A DNA stretch of 64,000 nucleotides, taken from Terriglobia bacterium (GTDB taxonomy: Bacteria; Acidobacteriota; Terriglobia; Bryobacterales; Bryobacteraceae). The translations under genes and the position numbers were made by a program. Under the pieces are notes generated by a model that saw nothing but the letters and a program-made list of their open reading frames with translations, was not told the DNA's origin and made no database searches. The DNA lies in NCBI GenBank assembly GCA_020073445.1, contig JAIQFE010000029.1:1-64000 (forward strand), given 5' to 3'. This document shows, piece after piece, positions 25,382 through 34,647 of the stretch; position 1 is the stretch's first letter, and every line of letters begins with the position of its first letter.

Positions 25382-26626
25382 GTGAACCGTTGGATCCGGC
25401 TAGCCGCGGCCGTAACCGCGATGATCATGATCGCCAACCTGCAGTATGGCTGGACGCTGTTCACGGGCCCGCTGACCAAAGCCACCGGCTGGAAACTTTC
25501 CGAGGTGCAGTGGGGCTGGACGCTGTTCATCGCGCTCGAGACCTGGGCCATGTCTCTATGCGGATGGATGATCGATAAACGTGGCCCACGCGTCCTGATG
25601 ACCATCGCCGGCGTCTTCTGCGGCGTGGGATGGGCTGGATTGGGGCAAGTTCACTCACTCACGGCTCTTTATGCATCCTATGCACTGGCGGGACTCGGAG
25701 CGGCCATGGTCTATTGCGGGTGCATCGGCGTCGCACTCAAGTGGTTTCCCGATAAGCGCGGCCTGGCCTCCGGGACCATCGCAGCAGGATTCGGCGCCGG
25801 CGCCAGCCTGTTCATTCCCGTAATGTCCTATGTCATTCGCGTGCAGGATTATCGTGCAGCCTTCCTATATACCGGCATCGTCCAGGGATTGCTGATTATC
25901 GTGGCCGCTCAAGTCGTGGGCGGCTCGGGGATCCCGCCCGCGCTGGCTGCAACAACCGCAAAGCCCAAAGCCCGCAGCCATGGTCACAATTTCACGTCGC
26001 CCGAAATGCTCCAGACGCCGCAGTTCTACGTGCTCTACCTGGCCATGCTGATGATGGGCATCGGCGGGCTCATGGTCACGGCGAACGCATCGGCGGTCGG
26101 AAAGAGTCTGGGGATCGGCAGCGCCTTCATCACCACCGCGTTGTCCCTTAACGCCGTCGCTAACGGGGCCGGGCGATTCTTCTGGGGCTGGGTTTCCGAT
26201 CACCTGGGCCGCGAAAGAACGATGGTTATTGCGTTCCTACTGCAATCGGTGTGCCTTGCCAGCGTGCTGACCGTCGGAAAGCTTTCGGGGCCGCTGTTCA
26301 TCATTTCGCTGGCGCTGGTGTTCTTCACCTGGGGCGAAGTGTACTCGATCTTCCCATCCGTAACCGCCGATTTCTTTGGCGCGAAGAACGCCAGTTCCAA
26401 CTACAGCTTCATGTACAGCACGAAAGGCGTAGCGTCCATCATCGGGGGCGGGATTGCAGCGCTTCTTTTCGAACGCACCGGATCGTGGAATGCGGTCTTC
26501 TACGGAAGCGCTGTGCTCGCGCTGATCTCCGCCTTCATTGCCTTTACGCTGCGTAAGATGCCTTTGCCCGCCAAACAGGAGCAGCCCGATGCGGCTGTGA
26601 GTCCTTTGGGCGCGCGGCACATCTAA
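25382..26626 (+). CDS. OxlT-like oxalate/formate antiporter (MFS)
   Basis: This is a 12-helix, 414-residue transporter of the oxalate:formate antiporter family, with MIDKRGPRV after helix 2 and the family motif WFPDKRGLASG before helix 5. The two basic residues that bind the dicarboxylate in OxlT (Arg272 and Lys355) correspond to Arg265 in NGAGRFFWGWVSD and Lys348 in YSTKGVASIIGGG. Their spacing of 83 residues is exactly that of OxlT. The start is GTG, after AGGAG. Its place beside frc, the decarboxylase and the formyltransferase supports oxalate uptake in exchange for formate. Other monocarboxylate substrates are used by some family members. Confidence 0.85.
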   Translation: MNRWIRLAAAVTAMIMIANLQYGWTLFTGPLTKATGWKLSEVQWGWTLFIALETWAMSLCGWMIDKRGPRVLMTIAGVFCGVGWAGLGQVHSLTALYASYALAGLGAAMVYCGCIGVALKWFPDKRGLASGTIAAGFGAGASLFIPVMSYVIRVQDYRAAFLYTGIVQGLLIIVAAQVVGGSGIPPALAATTAKPKARSHGHNFTSPEMLQTPQFYVLYLAMLMMGIGGLMVTANASAVGKSLGIGSAFITTALSLNAVANGAGRFFWGWVSDHLGRERTMVIAFLLQSVCLASVLTVGKLSGPLFIISLALVFFTWGEVYSIFPSVTADFFGAKNASSNYSFMYSTKGVASIIGGGIAALLFERTGSWNAVFYGSAVLALISAFIAFTLRKMPLPAKQEQPDAAVSPLGARHI

Positions 26627-26662
26627 TTTAGAGCTGATACACCGCTTGTTACCATAAACCTG

Positions 26663-27598
26663 ATGAACACGTCGCCGCACAACGTCATTATTCTGGGTTC
26701 CGGATGCGCCGGAAACACCGCCGCGATCTATACCGCCCGAGCCGGCCTGAAGCCTCTGGTGGTCATCGGCCACGAGCCCGGCGGCCAGCTTTCGGTCACC
26801 ACCGAGGTCGAGAATTTTCCCGGTTTCCCCGAGGGCATTCAAGGTCCTGACCTGGTCGAGAACATGAAGAAGCAGGCGGAGCGCTTCGGAGCCGAGTACA
26901 TGTGGGGCACCGTCGCAGAAGCCGATCTCTCCAAGCGGCCGTTCCGGATCAACGTCGACGGCGCCTGGATCGAGACTCGCTCGCTGATCATCGCCTCGGG
27001 CGCTTCGGCGCGCTGGCTGGGCTTGCCCAACGAGCAGAAGCTGATCGGCCATGGCGTCTCTTCGTGCGCGACGTGCGATGGGGCATTTCACCGCGATGGC
27101 AAGATCATGGTCGTGGGCGGCGGCGATTCCGCGATGGAGGAGGCCAACTTCCTAACGCGCTTCGGCGCCGAGATCACGGTGGTCCATCGACGCGAGGAAT
27201 TTCGAGCGTCCAAAATCATGCTGGATCGCGCTCGCGCGAACCCCAAGATCAAATGGCTTCCTAACACGGTGGTCGAGGACATCCACGATGTCAGCAAGAA
27301 CACGGTGACCAGCGTGAAGCTGCACGACCTCAAGACCGGCAAGATCTGGGAGCAGGATGTCAGCGGCTTCTTCGTGGCCATCGGCCACATTCCCAACACC
27401 AAGCCGTTCGTCGGGCAGATCGACCTGGATGCCGACGGCTACATCATCTCGCACGGAGGCGCGCGAACCAACATCCCCGGCGTGTTCCACGCAGGCGACG
27501 TTCAGGATCGCGTCTATCGCCAAGCCATCACGGCGTCCGGCGCGGGATGCATGGCCGCCATCGAAGCGGAGCGTTTCCTGGAAGCCGAGGGCCACTGA
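26663..27598 (+). CDS. trxB: Thioredoxin-disulfide reductase
   Basis: The 311-residue flavoenzyme reduces thioredoxin with NADPH in the cytoplasm. The FAD-binding motif GSGCAGNTAA lies near residue 12, the redox-active pair is Cys135-x2-Cys138 in SSCATCDGAF, the NADPH site is VVGGGDSAMEE, and the closing flavin motif is GVFHAGDVQD. Length and order are those of bacterial TrxB. It stands alone, 36 bases after the transporter gene and just before the second copy of the 79-base repeat. Confidence 0.96.
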   Translation: MNTSPHNVIILGSGCAGNTAAIYTARAGLKPLVVIGHEPGGQLSVTTEVENFPGFPEGIQGPDLVENMKKQAERFGAEYMWGTVAEADLSKRPFRINVDGAWIETRSLIIASGASARWLGLPNEQKLIGHGVSSCATCDGAFHRDGKIMVVGGGDSAMEEANFLTRFGAEITVVHRREEFRASKIMLDRARANPKIKWLPNTVVEDIHDVSKNTVTSVKLHDLKTGKIWEQDVSGFFVAIGHIPNTKPFVGQIDLDADGYIISHGGARTNIPGVFHAGDVQDRVYRQAITASGAGCMAAIEAERFLEAEGH

Positions 27599-27604
27599 AA
27601 AAGG

Positions 27605-27683
27605 GGGACAGACAGCTCTGTCCACTCCCAAGCTGGCAGACGAAGTTAGGAGCTTAGTGGAGGGGACAGAGTAGTCTGTCCCC
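27605..27683. repeat. 79-base interspersed repeat, copy 2
   Basis: This is the second copy of the element at 17312-17390, with the same length and the same GGGACAG/CTGTCCCC inverted ends. It begins 6 bases after the trxB stop and is followed by a run of five T, so the hairpin could serve as the trxB terminator. A lone GGCTGACCCCACC, like the end of the 3570-3710 element, follows at about 27697. Confidence 0.75.
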
Positions 27684-27708
27684 TTTTTCTTGAAAGGCTG
27701 ACCCCACC

Positions 27709-29688
27709 CTAGTTGTTCGTATTTCGTGGACGCTCGAACTTCGCGTTGATGTACTTCTGGGCTTCTTCCAGAGCGCCCTGGGTGTTGTCCTTGGTGCGCT
27801 GCGCGAGCTTGTACTCGTTCACCGCGCGATCCCGCTGGTCGGTGATGTCGTAGATCATCCCCAGGTTGATGTGCGACCACACTTCGGTCCACTTGGGATC
27901 CAGGTCGCCCGAAAGAGACTCGCGAAACTCGTTGGCGGCAGCCTGATAGTTGCCCTGCTTGAAGTACGCTTCGGCCGTGCGGTAATGCGCCAGGGAACTG
28001 TTGCGCTTCACGTCCAGCGCCTTCTTGTATTCGTTCAGGGCTTCGATGTACTCGGCGACCTCCATGAACTGCTCGCCGCGCTTGATCGCCACCGCCACGC
28101 GCATGTCGTTGTCGTAGCGCAGCAGCTGGCCCTTGGGATCGAGCACCACGTTCTTCGGCTTGCCGAAGGTTTCCACGGCGAAATCGGTGGATGTCCCGGC
28201 GATCTCCACTTTCTTCTCTTCGGGATTGCCTTCGGTATCGATCCGCAGGGTCGCCGGCATGCGGAACGTGTCTAAATCCTGCGAGATTTTGCCGTTCACG
28301 CGGAATCCCTTGGACCCAACGCGGAACATGGTCCATTCCATTTTGAATTCCGGCGCGCCGCTCGATTCGATCCATTGCAGGAAGAAGTAATTGAGGCTCT
28401 GGCCGGATACCTCTTCGGCGATCTTCTGGAAATCCGCTGTGTTGATCGATTTCCCGGCGTAGCGCTCCTGCACGGTCTTCATCAGCTTGAAGAAATTCTC
28501 GTCGCCGATTATCGAACGAAGCATATGCAGCACTGCCGCACCCTTGCCGGCCGTCGCGGCCCAGAACTCCGGAGAATAGTCTTCGAGCCGGGACGATTGC
28601 ATTAGAGGAGGCTGTTCCACCGTCAGCGCTTCCACGTAGGTTTCATGGACCTGTTCTTCCATGGCCCCCGAGCCGCTGATGTTTTCGGTGTACATCAGCT
28701 CGGCGTAGCGCGCCATCCCATTCTCGATCCACATGTGGTTGCGCGTCGTGGGCGAAACCTGCCCGCCCCACCACTGCCGCGAAATCTGGTTCGCCAGCAG
28801 TTTAGTGTTCACATCCGAGCCGATCGCTCGCGGCGATAAGAACAGGATTCCCGGCGCGGAATAGCCGTTCGGGGTGCCGGTCTCGGTTTCGATCACGATC
28901 AGGTTCCGATTGGGCAGCGAGCCGTAGATGCCGGTCAGGAACTCCATCGCGCGTCCGATCTCCTGGCCGTAGGCGCCGGCCATGTCCTTCCGCTCGCGGA
29001 AATACAGCGAAGTATTGATTCCGCCGGAGGCGATGACGGTCGGGTCGCCTTTGACGATCGCGAAGCTGGCAGGGAACGACGGCGTCGACGTCTGGAACCG
29101 CACGGCAGTCTTTCCATCCGCGGCCAGGTCGGCCGACTCCATCCCGCCGGCGATGATCTTATAACCCGAAGGCACGGTGACCTTGAGATCGGCGGTGAAG
29201 CGGTCCGTGGTGTAGTCGTTCACCGGGATCCAGCGCGCCGGATACATCAGGTACGTGATGTCGGGATGAATCGCGGCGAACTTAATGCCCCACACGGGCG
29301 ATTCTTCGGCGCCGGTCAACTTTCCGCCATACACAAAGGTCAGAGTGGCCGGTTTGCCTTTGGGCATCGTTTCCGCCAGGCTTAGCCGGACAGTCATGTC
29401 CTGGGCCACGCGCGATGCGGGAACCTGGCGGCCGGCTTCATCCGTCACGCTATCCAGGCTCAGGGCGTTGTTCAGCTCGAAAGAAACGCTGGTGAGATCG
29501 TCGAGAGGCGTGAATCGCACTTTGGCCGTGGCGCGAATGGTCTGTGCATTGGGATCCACCTGCGCATCGATCGTGTAGTTGTCCACGTCCATGCGTGAAC
29601 GTTGGGCCTGGCCTTGTCCCTGCCCCAGCCCTTGTCCGAACGCAATCGCCGAGGTTAACGCCACCGAACAAAAAAACTTACTCAGCAT
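27709..29688 (-). CDS. M1 aminopeptidase homologue lacking the zinc site, with TPR tail
   Basis: The 659-residue exported protein (signal peptide to about residue 18) has the N-terminal beta domain and thermolysin-like domain of M1 peptidases. However, the HExxH zinc motif is replaced by NQISR at residues 300-304, followed by the conserved QWWG, and the distal glutamate ligand at position 323 is Asn (WIENGMARY). All zinc ligands and the catalytic Glu are thus gone. The last 130 residues form TPR-like repeats (ALNEYKKALDVKRNSSLAHY, AVNEYKLAQ). It is probably a periplasmic binding or scaffold protein rather than an enzyme. It overlaps lpxB by 11 bases and follows it on the same strand. Confidence 0.85.
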   Translation of the reverse strand: MLSKFFCSVALTSAIAFGQGLGQGQGQAQRSRMDVDNYTIDAQVDPNAQTIRATAKVRFTPLDDLTSVSFELNNALSLDSVTDEAGRQVPASRVAQDMTVRLSLAETMPKGKPATLTFVYGGKLTGAEESPVWGIKFAAIHPDITYLMYPARWIPVNDYTTDRFTADLKVTVPSGYKIIAGGMESADLAADGKTAVRFQTSTPSFPASFAIVKGDPTVIASGGINTSLYFRERKDMAGAYGQEIGRAMEFLTGIYGSLPNRNLIVIETETGTPNGYSAPGILFLSPRAIGSDVNTKLLANQISRQWWGGQVSPTTRNHMWIENGMARYAELMYTENISGSGAMEEQVHETYVEALTVEQPPLMQSSRLEDYSPEFWAATAGKGAAVLHMLRSIIGDENFFKLMKTVQERYAGKSINTADFQKIAEEVSGQSLNYFFLQWIESSGAPEFKMEWTMFRVGSKGFRVNGKISQDLDTFRMPATLRIDTEGNPEEKKVEIAGTSTDFAVETFGKPKNVVLDPKGQLLRYDNDMRVAVAIKRGEQFMEVAEYIEALNEYKKALDVKRNSSLAHYRTAEAYFKQGNYQAAANEFRESLSGDLDPKWTEVWSHINLGMIYDITDQRDRAVNEYKLAQRTKDNTQGALEEAQKYINAKFERPRNTNN

Positions 29689-30826
29689 GAACTCTATCTC
29701 CGCTCACGACTTTCTCCACCCAGTCTGCTGCGGTTTCCATGGGATCCCGATCGCTCCGTAGCATCTTTGCGACTTCCGCCAACCCAGTTCGCATAGTCTG
29801 CATAACTTCAGGTTCTTCCAATAGCCGCAATGCTTCCGATGCTATTCGATCGGCGGTCATCTGGTCCTGGATCAGTTCGGGAACCACTAGCCGCCCTGCT
29901 ACCAGGTTTACCATGGTCAAAAAAGGCGTTTGCACACGCCAGCGTTGCAAGTACCAACTTAACGCGTTTACCCGGTAAAAGGTCACCATCGGGGTCCCCA
30001 ACATGGCGCCCTCAATGGTCACGGTTCCGCTCGCTGCCAGCGCCAACTCTGCTTGGGCCAGCGCATCCCAGGTATAACCCTCGATTACTTTGATGGATTC
30101 GGCGCGAACCGGTTCCCAAAATCTTGTGTTCTCAAGGCCAAACCCCGCCGGTAGAGGGAGCACAAAGGTCACAGGAACCCGTTCCCGGATGCGACGGGCC
30201 GCGTCCAGAAGAATCGGCATGTGCCGGGCCAGCTCGCCGTGCCGGCTGCCGGGAAGTATCGCCACAATCCGTGAGACTTCCGGGATACCCAACTTCGAAC
30301 AGAACTCGGCGCGGGTGAGTTTGGGCTTCGCCAAGCGGGCTAAAGGATGCCCGATATAGGTGGTCGGAACGCCGTGCTTCCGGAAGAACTCCTCTTCAAA
30401 GGGGAAGATACAGAGAAGACGGCTCAGGGTGGCGCGCATGGTCTTCACCCGGCCCTCCTTCCACGCCCAGGCTTGCGGCGCCACCAGGTAGACGATTGTC
30501 ACGCCCTGCCGCTTAAGCTTTCGCGCCAGGGGCAAGTGGAAGCTGGGGGAATCGGTGAGGATCGCCACATCGGGCGGCTCGGCCGCGCATGCCCGAACGA
30601 GCTTCCTCAATTCGAGTAAGATGCGCGGAATGTGCGGGATTACCTCAATGATGCCGACCACCGCCAACGACCGCTGATCCACTATGGGCCGCACTCCGGC
30701 GGCTTGCATGCGGGGACCGGCACATCCAAAGAACTCGGCGCCAGGATGGCGAGCTTTCAGGACCTCCACCAGCCTCGAAGCGTACAAATCACCGGAAGCC
30801 TCGCCGGCGGAGATGAAGATGCGCAC
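29678..30826 (-). CDS. lpxB: Lipid-A-disaccharide synthase
   Basis: This 382-residue GT19 glycosyltransferase joins UDP-2,3-diacylglucosamine and lipid X to make the lipid A disaccharide at the inner membrane. The N-terminal signature (ISAGEASGDLYASRLVEVLK) and later segments (APQAWAWKEGR, LPGSRHGEL and LAASGTVTIEGAMLGTPMV) are those of LpxB. The start is GTG. No other lpx genes are adjacent, unlike the lpxD-fabZ-lpxA-lpxB cluster of many bacteria. Its presence shows that the cell makes lipopolysaccharide. Confidence 0.95.
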   Translation of the reverse strand: MRIFISAGEASGDLYASRLVEVLKARHPGAEFFGCAGPRMQAAGVRPIVDQRSLAVVGIIEVIPHIPRILLELRKLVRACAAEPPDVAILTDSPSFHLPLARKLKRQGVTIVYLVAPQAWAWKEGRVKTMRATLSRLLCIFPFEEEFFRKHGVPTTYIGHPLARLAKPKLTRAEFCSKLGIPEVSRIVAILPGSRHGELARHMPILLDAARRIRERVPVTFVLPLPAGFGLENTRFWEPVRAESIKVIEGYTWDALAQAELALAASGTVTIEGAMLGTPMVTFYRVNALSWYLQRWRVQTPFLTMVNLVAGRLVVPELIQDQMTADRIASEALRLLEEPEVMQTMRTGLAEVAKMLRSDRDPMETAADWVEKVVSGDRVHAE

Positions 30827-30879
30827 CTGCCAACAGTCTAACGTCTCCGTATCATCGAGACGCGGCGTTGCTTAGCAAT

Positions 30880-31839
30880 TTACTCCCACGCGCTCTTGGT
30901 ACCGTACGGCAGGCTCACACCCATCGCCTCAATCTCGTGAATCTTTCCGTTGCGGATCTTGAAGATTTCGCCGGCCTGCAGGTTCGAGGTGCCGCCGCCC
31001 ATCGGAATCACATCGACTCCAGGCACGCCCTGGATCTTGATGCTCCGGACGCCGCCGCGATGCTGGAACATGGGGAAGCTGAACACCAGACCCTGCTGCT
31101 CATCGACGACGGTCAGCCTGCGCGGCCACAGGCGTGTGATGAAACTCAGCACCTGGCTATCGACCTGCGCCGTGCAACTCAACGTGCCGATCACCGCCAT
31201 ATCCTGGTTCGCTTTGGGCGATCCGAGGTCGACAGGCCATGGCACCGGCGTCTTATTGTGCGTAGTCTGGCCGCCGTTCTCATGTCTCTCACAATCCTCC
31301 GCAAAAGGTGCGATGCTGCCCTTCCCGTGCTCGATCGCTTCGAAGTAGGAATCGGCCGCGTCGATCATCACTTGCCGTGGCGTCCGATCATTATCGTTAA
31401 GGTCGGACAACAGCCCGGGCCGCGCGGTAACCAGATTCTGCATCCGATCCGGGCGCATGTTGCGCGCCAGGACGTGCTCGATCTCCGTAATCTTGCCGTT
31501 GATCACCTTCAAGCGCATCGCGATGATGAGCGGCTTGTCCCACTCCTTCATCACGCCATAGAACGCGACCTGGCTCGAGGCCGGATCGACGGCATAAATC
31601 TTGAACGTGGTGGGCGCCTCCGACGCTCCGACCCATAGCCCTTCGCCGACTTGAATCTCGGCGGTGTTCTCGGTGTACCGAACGCCCTTGGCCAGCGGCA
31701 GGCCGGCAGGATCATGCTTGACCATCGCAGCCAGGTAGCGGTCAACCAGACCAGTCATGCACGTACGATCGCAGGAATTCGCTGTCTGCGCCCAGACGCC
31801 GGACGCCATTAGGACGGCTATGGAGATGCAGGTTTTCAC
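30880..31839 (-). CDS. Secreted protein with two SnoaL/NTF2-like domains
   Basis: The 319-residue product has a signal peptide (MKTCISIAVLMASGVWAQ) and then two NTF2-like cone-fold repeats. The first begins CMTGLVDRYLAAMVKHDPAGLPLA and the second TPRQVMIDAADSYFEAIEHG. Segments such as VINGKITEIEHVLARN and IRNGKIHEIEAMGV are the typical final strands of each unit. The GTG at 31839 is chosen because it gives the signal peptide; a longer frame upstream would include non-conserved residues inside the divergent gene. Function is unknown; secreted NTF2-like proteins bind small ligands or act as isomerases. Confidence 0.75.
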   Translation of the reverse strand: MKTCISIAVLMASGVWAQTANSCDRTCMTGLVDRYLAAMVKHDPAGLPLAKGVRYTENTAEIQVGEGLWVGASEAPTTFKIYAVDPASSQVAFYGVMKEWDKPLIIAMRLKVINGKITEIEHVLARNMRPDRMQNLVTARPGLLSDLNDNDRTPRQVMIDAADSYFEAIEHGKGSIAPFAEDCERHENGGQTTHNKTPVPWPVDLGSPKANQDMAVIGTLSCTAQVDSQVLSFITRLWPRRLTVVDEQQGLVFSFPMFQHRGGVRSIKIQGVPGVDVIPMGGGTSNLQAGEIFKIRNGKIHEIEAMGVSLPYGTKSAWE

Positions 31840-31846
31840 GCCACCG

Positions 31847-31875
31847 ATTATATACACTGAGATACCGATATGGAA
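31847..31875 (-). promoter_or_regulatory. Candidate sigma-70 promoter of the NTF2-like gene, leaderless
   Basis: On the minus strand TATAAT (31852-31847) is preceded by TTCCAT (31875-31870) with a 17-base spacer. Transcription would begin at about 31840, right at the GTG start at 31839, giving a leaderless messenger. The -35 match is only half of consensus and lies inside the start of the divergent gene. Confidence 0.3.
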
Positions 31876-32439
31876 TCCGCAATGCGAGTGGCAGGCTTTT
31901 GCTGGCTGGCGATCTTCGTCTTGTGGGCCATCCTGGGGTTCGCGGTCAAGCAAACCGTCGGCTCGCGGTCAGATGTGCGAGCCCGGATCGCCGTCTGGGG
32001 CGTGATGTTAGCCTGGCTGATTCTGTTCAGTGACGGCATGCGCCGCGGAGTGCTGGGCGAACGCTTCCTTCCGATGGACCCGGCGATTGCCTACGTGGGG
32101 CTGGCGATCACCATCATCGGGCTGGGGTTCGCGGTATGGGCTCGCCTCGTCATCGGCCGCAACTGGGGCGGGTTGATTACAGTGCAGCAGGATCACAAGC
32201 TGATGCGGACGGGGCCGTACGGAATTGTGCGGCATCCCATCTACTCGGGCTTCATGCTGGCCACGCTGGGCACCGCCCTCATTGTGGGCCAAGTCGGCGG
32301 GCTGATCTCCGTAGCACTCATCGTGATTTCATGGGGATACAAATCTCGTCTGGAAGAAACCCTGATGGTGGAACAGTTTGGCGCCGAATACGAAGACTAT
32401 CGCCGCCATGTGAAAGCGCTGATTCCGGGAGTCTGGTAA
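31870..32439 (+). CDS. Isoprenylcysteine carboxyl methyltransferase family membrane protein
   Basis: The 189-residue integral membrane protein has about five hydrophobic helices and the C-terminal ICMT/PEMT signature LMRTGPYGIVRHPIYSGFM, followed by EETLMVEQFGAEYEDY. In this superfamily these elements bind S-adenosylmethionine. Bacterial members methylate lipids or unknown small substrates, since bacteria lack prenylated CaaX proteins. It starts 31 bases from the divergent NTF2-like gene; the second Met (31882) is another possible start. Substrate cannot be deduced. Confidence 0.85.
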   Translation: MESAMRVAGFCWLAIFVLWAILGFAVKQTVGSRSDVRARIAVWGVMLAWLILFSDGMRRGVLGERFLPMDPAIAYVGLAITIIGLGFAVWARLVIGRNWGGLITVQQDHKLMRTGPYGIVRHPIYSGFMLATLGTALIVGQVGGLISVALIVISWGYKSRLEETLMVEQFGAEYEDYRRHVKALIPGVW

Positions 32440-32516
32440 TTCGCCGCTCACCGGTCCGGAATGGCCGTTCGTCGAAAATCCGGTAACCTCCAGCGTGACC
32501 CAGAGTATCGTTAGAC

Positions 32517-33266
32517 ATGCTCTTACGATGCTTTGTTTTCATCGCGACGGCCGCCGGAATCCTGAGTGCCGCTGACTCGAAGGATATCCACCGTACTTTC
32601 CCGCTGGACAGCCGCGGGCACGTAACCATCGACACTTACAAGGGATCTATCCGCGTCACCACGTGGGACCGGAATGAGATCGATGTCGCGGTCCGGATCG
32701 AGGAAGACGGCGACGTGTTTGCGCAGAGCGTGAAGCGGGCGGATGTCCACTTCGACGCATCTCCTTCCGACGTGCGAATCACGAGCAACGATCAATGGGC
32801 GTTCTTCCTCGTGGACGGAGTCGCGCCGCTGTACAACTACACGATTCACATGCCCCGAACGGCGAGCTTGCGGATCAAGGACTACAAGTCCGAGAGCGAG
32901 GTCAGCGATCTGGCGGCTGAGTTACAGGTCGAAACCTACAAAGGCACCCTCCAGTTGAGGAACTTTGGCGGCGGGCTGACGGTGAACACCTACAAAGGCG
33001 ACATACGAGCCGAGTTCGCCGCGGTCACGGCACCGGTCAAGATCGACACGTACAAGGGCACCATCGACTTGCGGATGCCCCGCGACAGCCGCTTCGACCT
33101 GAACACTGATTTGGGGCGCCGGGGCGGTGACCCGGATAACGATTTCGCACGATATGTCCGGACGTCGAGCTTGCGCGATCGTACCCATCGATCACAGGTG
33201 AATGGAGGAGGCCCGGAATTGCGGGTGAGGACTTACAAAGGCGAGTTCAGCCTGCGCGCCCGCTGA
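32517..33266 (+). CDS. Secreted DUF4097-like beta-helix protein with TYKG repeats
   Basis: The 249-residue protein has a short signal peptide ([17 protein letters not shown]) and a strand-rich body. The motif TYKG appears five times, at residues 40, 140, 158, 178 and 239, plus a variant DYKS at 122. Each is followed by alternating hydrophobic residues ([37 protein letters not shown]). The spacing of 18-20 residues in the middle fits rungs of a right-handed beta-helix, as in DUF4097 putative adhesins. Its 3' end overlaps that of the convergent transporter gene by 34 bases. The function is not known. Confidence 0.75.
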   Translation: MLLRCFVFIATAAGILSAADSKDIHRTFPLDSRGHVTIDTYKGSIRVTTWDRNEIDVAVRIEEDGDVFAQSVKRADVHFDASPSDVRITSNDQWAFFLVDGVAPLYNYTIHMPRTASLRIKDYKSESEVSDLAAELQVETYKGTLQLRNFGGGLTVNTYKGDIRAEFAAVTAPVKIDTYKGTIDLRMPRDSRFDLNTDLGRRGGDPDNDFARYVRTSSLRDRTHRSQVNGGGPELRVRTYKGEFSLRAR

Positions 33267-34573
33267 GTCGAGAGCACGAGAGCAGCGGTAAGTCCGCAAA
33301 CAGCGGCGAGCGATAGCCAAACGCCCGGCATTGCTGGATTACCCGTAACGTGGATGAGGTAGGTGCAGATGGCCGGGGTGAACCCACCGAACACCGCGGT
33401 CGCCAGGCTGTAGGCCAGCGAGAATCCGGATGTGCGCACTTCCACCGGCATGATCTCGGTCAGGTACACGGCCATAGCGCCGTTGTAGGCAGCGTAGACG
33501 AACGCCAGCCACAGTTCGACGATCAGAAGCCTCGAAAACGAAGGCGCGCTCACCAGCCAACTCAGCGTGGGATACGCGGTCGCGAGCGCCGCAATCGTGC
33601 ACGCGATCAGAATCGGGCGGCGGCCGATCTTATCCGACAGCGCGCCGGAGAGCGGCAGGACCAGAAGATTGCACGCGCCGACACACAGAGTGACGACCAG
33701 GTTTCCCGACGCCGCCAGATGCAGGACGCTCGCACCGAACGTGGGCGTGTACGCGGTGACGAAGTAGAAGCTCACGGTGGTCATGGTCGCCATCATCATG
33801 CCGAGCACAACCAGCCTCCAGTTGGCCGCAACGGATCGGGCGATCTCGGCCGGCCGGGGCGCGTGCGCGCGCTGGAGAAAAGCTTCGGTTTCTTCGAGCG
33901 ACCGGCGCAGCATCAACAGGAAGGGCAGCAACGTGCAGCCCGCCAGAAACGGAATCCTCCAGCCCCACTGCTGAATCTGTCCGGTAGACAACGTCGACGT
34001 CAGCACCAACCCGATCACAGCGGCGAACATCACAGCCACCTGCTGGCTCGCGGATTGCCACGCGACGTAGAATCCCTTGCGTCCGGCGGTCGCGATTTCG
34101 GAGAGATACACCGAGACTCCGCCCAGTTCGACTCCCGCCGAGAATCCCTGCAAGAGCCGGCCGACCAGCACTAGCAACGGCGCGGCCAGACCTATGGCAA
34201 CGTAGCCCGGCAACAGCGCGATCGACAGCGTCCCTACGGCCATCAGCGCGAGCGTGACGAGCAGACCCTTGCGGCGGCCGTGATGGTCGATATAAGCGCC
34301 GAGCACGATGGCTCCCAAGGGTCGCATGAGGAATCCCGCGCCGAAGGTGGCTAGCGAGAGCATCAGGGACGCGTACTCGTTGCTGCTGGGGAAAAAGGTG
34401 ACGGCGATGGCGGCGGCGTAGTAGGCGAAGATCTGGAAATCATACATTTCCAGGGCGTTGCCGGCCGCGACACGGACCACCCGGCGGACCTGCGACGTCC
34501 GAACTTGCCGGGCGGGCGGAACCAGGCTTGAATGAATTGGGCTGGAATGGGTCGCCATGGAGCTTCCGTCCAA
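33233..34573 (-). CDS. MHS-family metabolite:H+ symporter (MFS)
   Basis: The 446-residue, 12-helix transporter is of the metabolite:H+ symporter family (citrate, tricarballylate, alpha-ketoglutarate and shikimate carriers). The signature N-terminus [37 protein letters not shown] after helix 2 and the loop [22 protein letters not shown] are diagnostic. The best guess is a di- or tricarboxylate; a citrate/tricarballylate symporter is the closest subfamily I can suggest. The first Met or Met6 could be the start. The gene stands alone on the minus strand, divergent from the J-domain gene across 74 bases. Confidence 0.88.
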   Translation of the reverse strand: MDGSSMATHSSPIHSSLVPPARQVRTSQVRRVVRVAAGNALEMYDFQIFAYYAAAIAVTFFPSSNEYASLMLSLATFGAGFLMRPLGAIVLGAYIDHHGRRKGLLVTLALMAVGTLSIALLPGYVAIGLAAPLLVLVGRLLQGFSAGVELGGVSVYLSEIATAGRKGFYVAWQSASQQVAVMFAAVIGLVLTSTLSTGQIQQWGWRIPFLAGCTLLPFLLMLRRSLEETEAFLQRAHAPRPAEIARSVAANWRLVVLGMMMATMTTVSFYFVTAYTPTFGASVLHLAASGNLVVTLCVGACNLLVLPLSGALSDKIGRRPILIACTIAALATAYPTLSWLVSAPSFSRLLIVELWLAFVYAAYNGAMAVYLTEIMPVEVRTSGFSLAYSLATAVFGGFTPAICTYLIHVTGNPAMPGVWLSLAAVCGLTAALVLSTQRARRLNSPL

Positions 34574-34647
34574 GCATACCGCCGCATGCCCCCAAAAGAC
34601 GCCTGCCCTAAAAACGTCCCGCGATTCAGCCGATTACTAGAGAGCAC

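Noticed and set aside
33350-34174. Plus-strand frame of 274 codons opposite the MHS transporter
   Set aside because: Composition is a mirror of transmembrane codons, with Arg- and Gln-rich runs and no domain.
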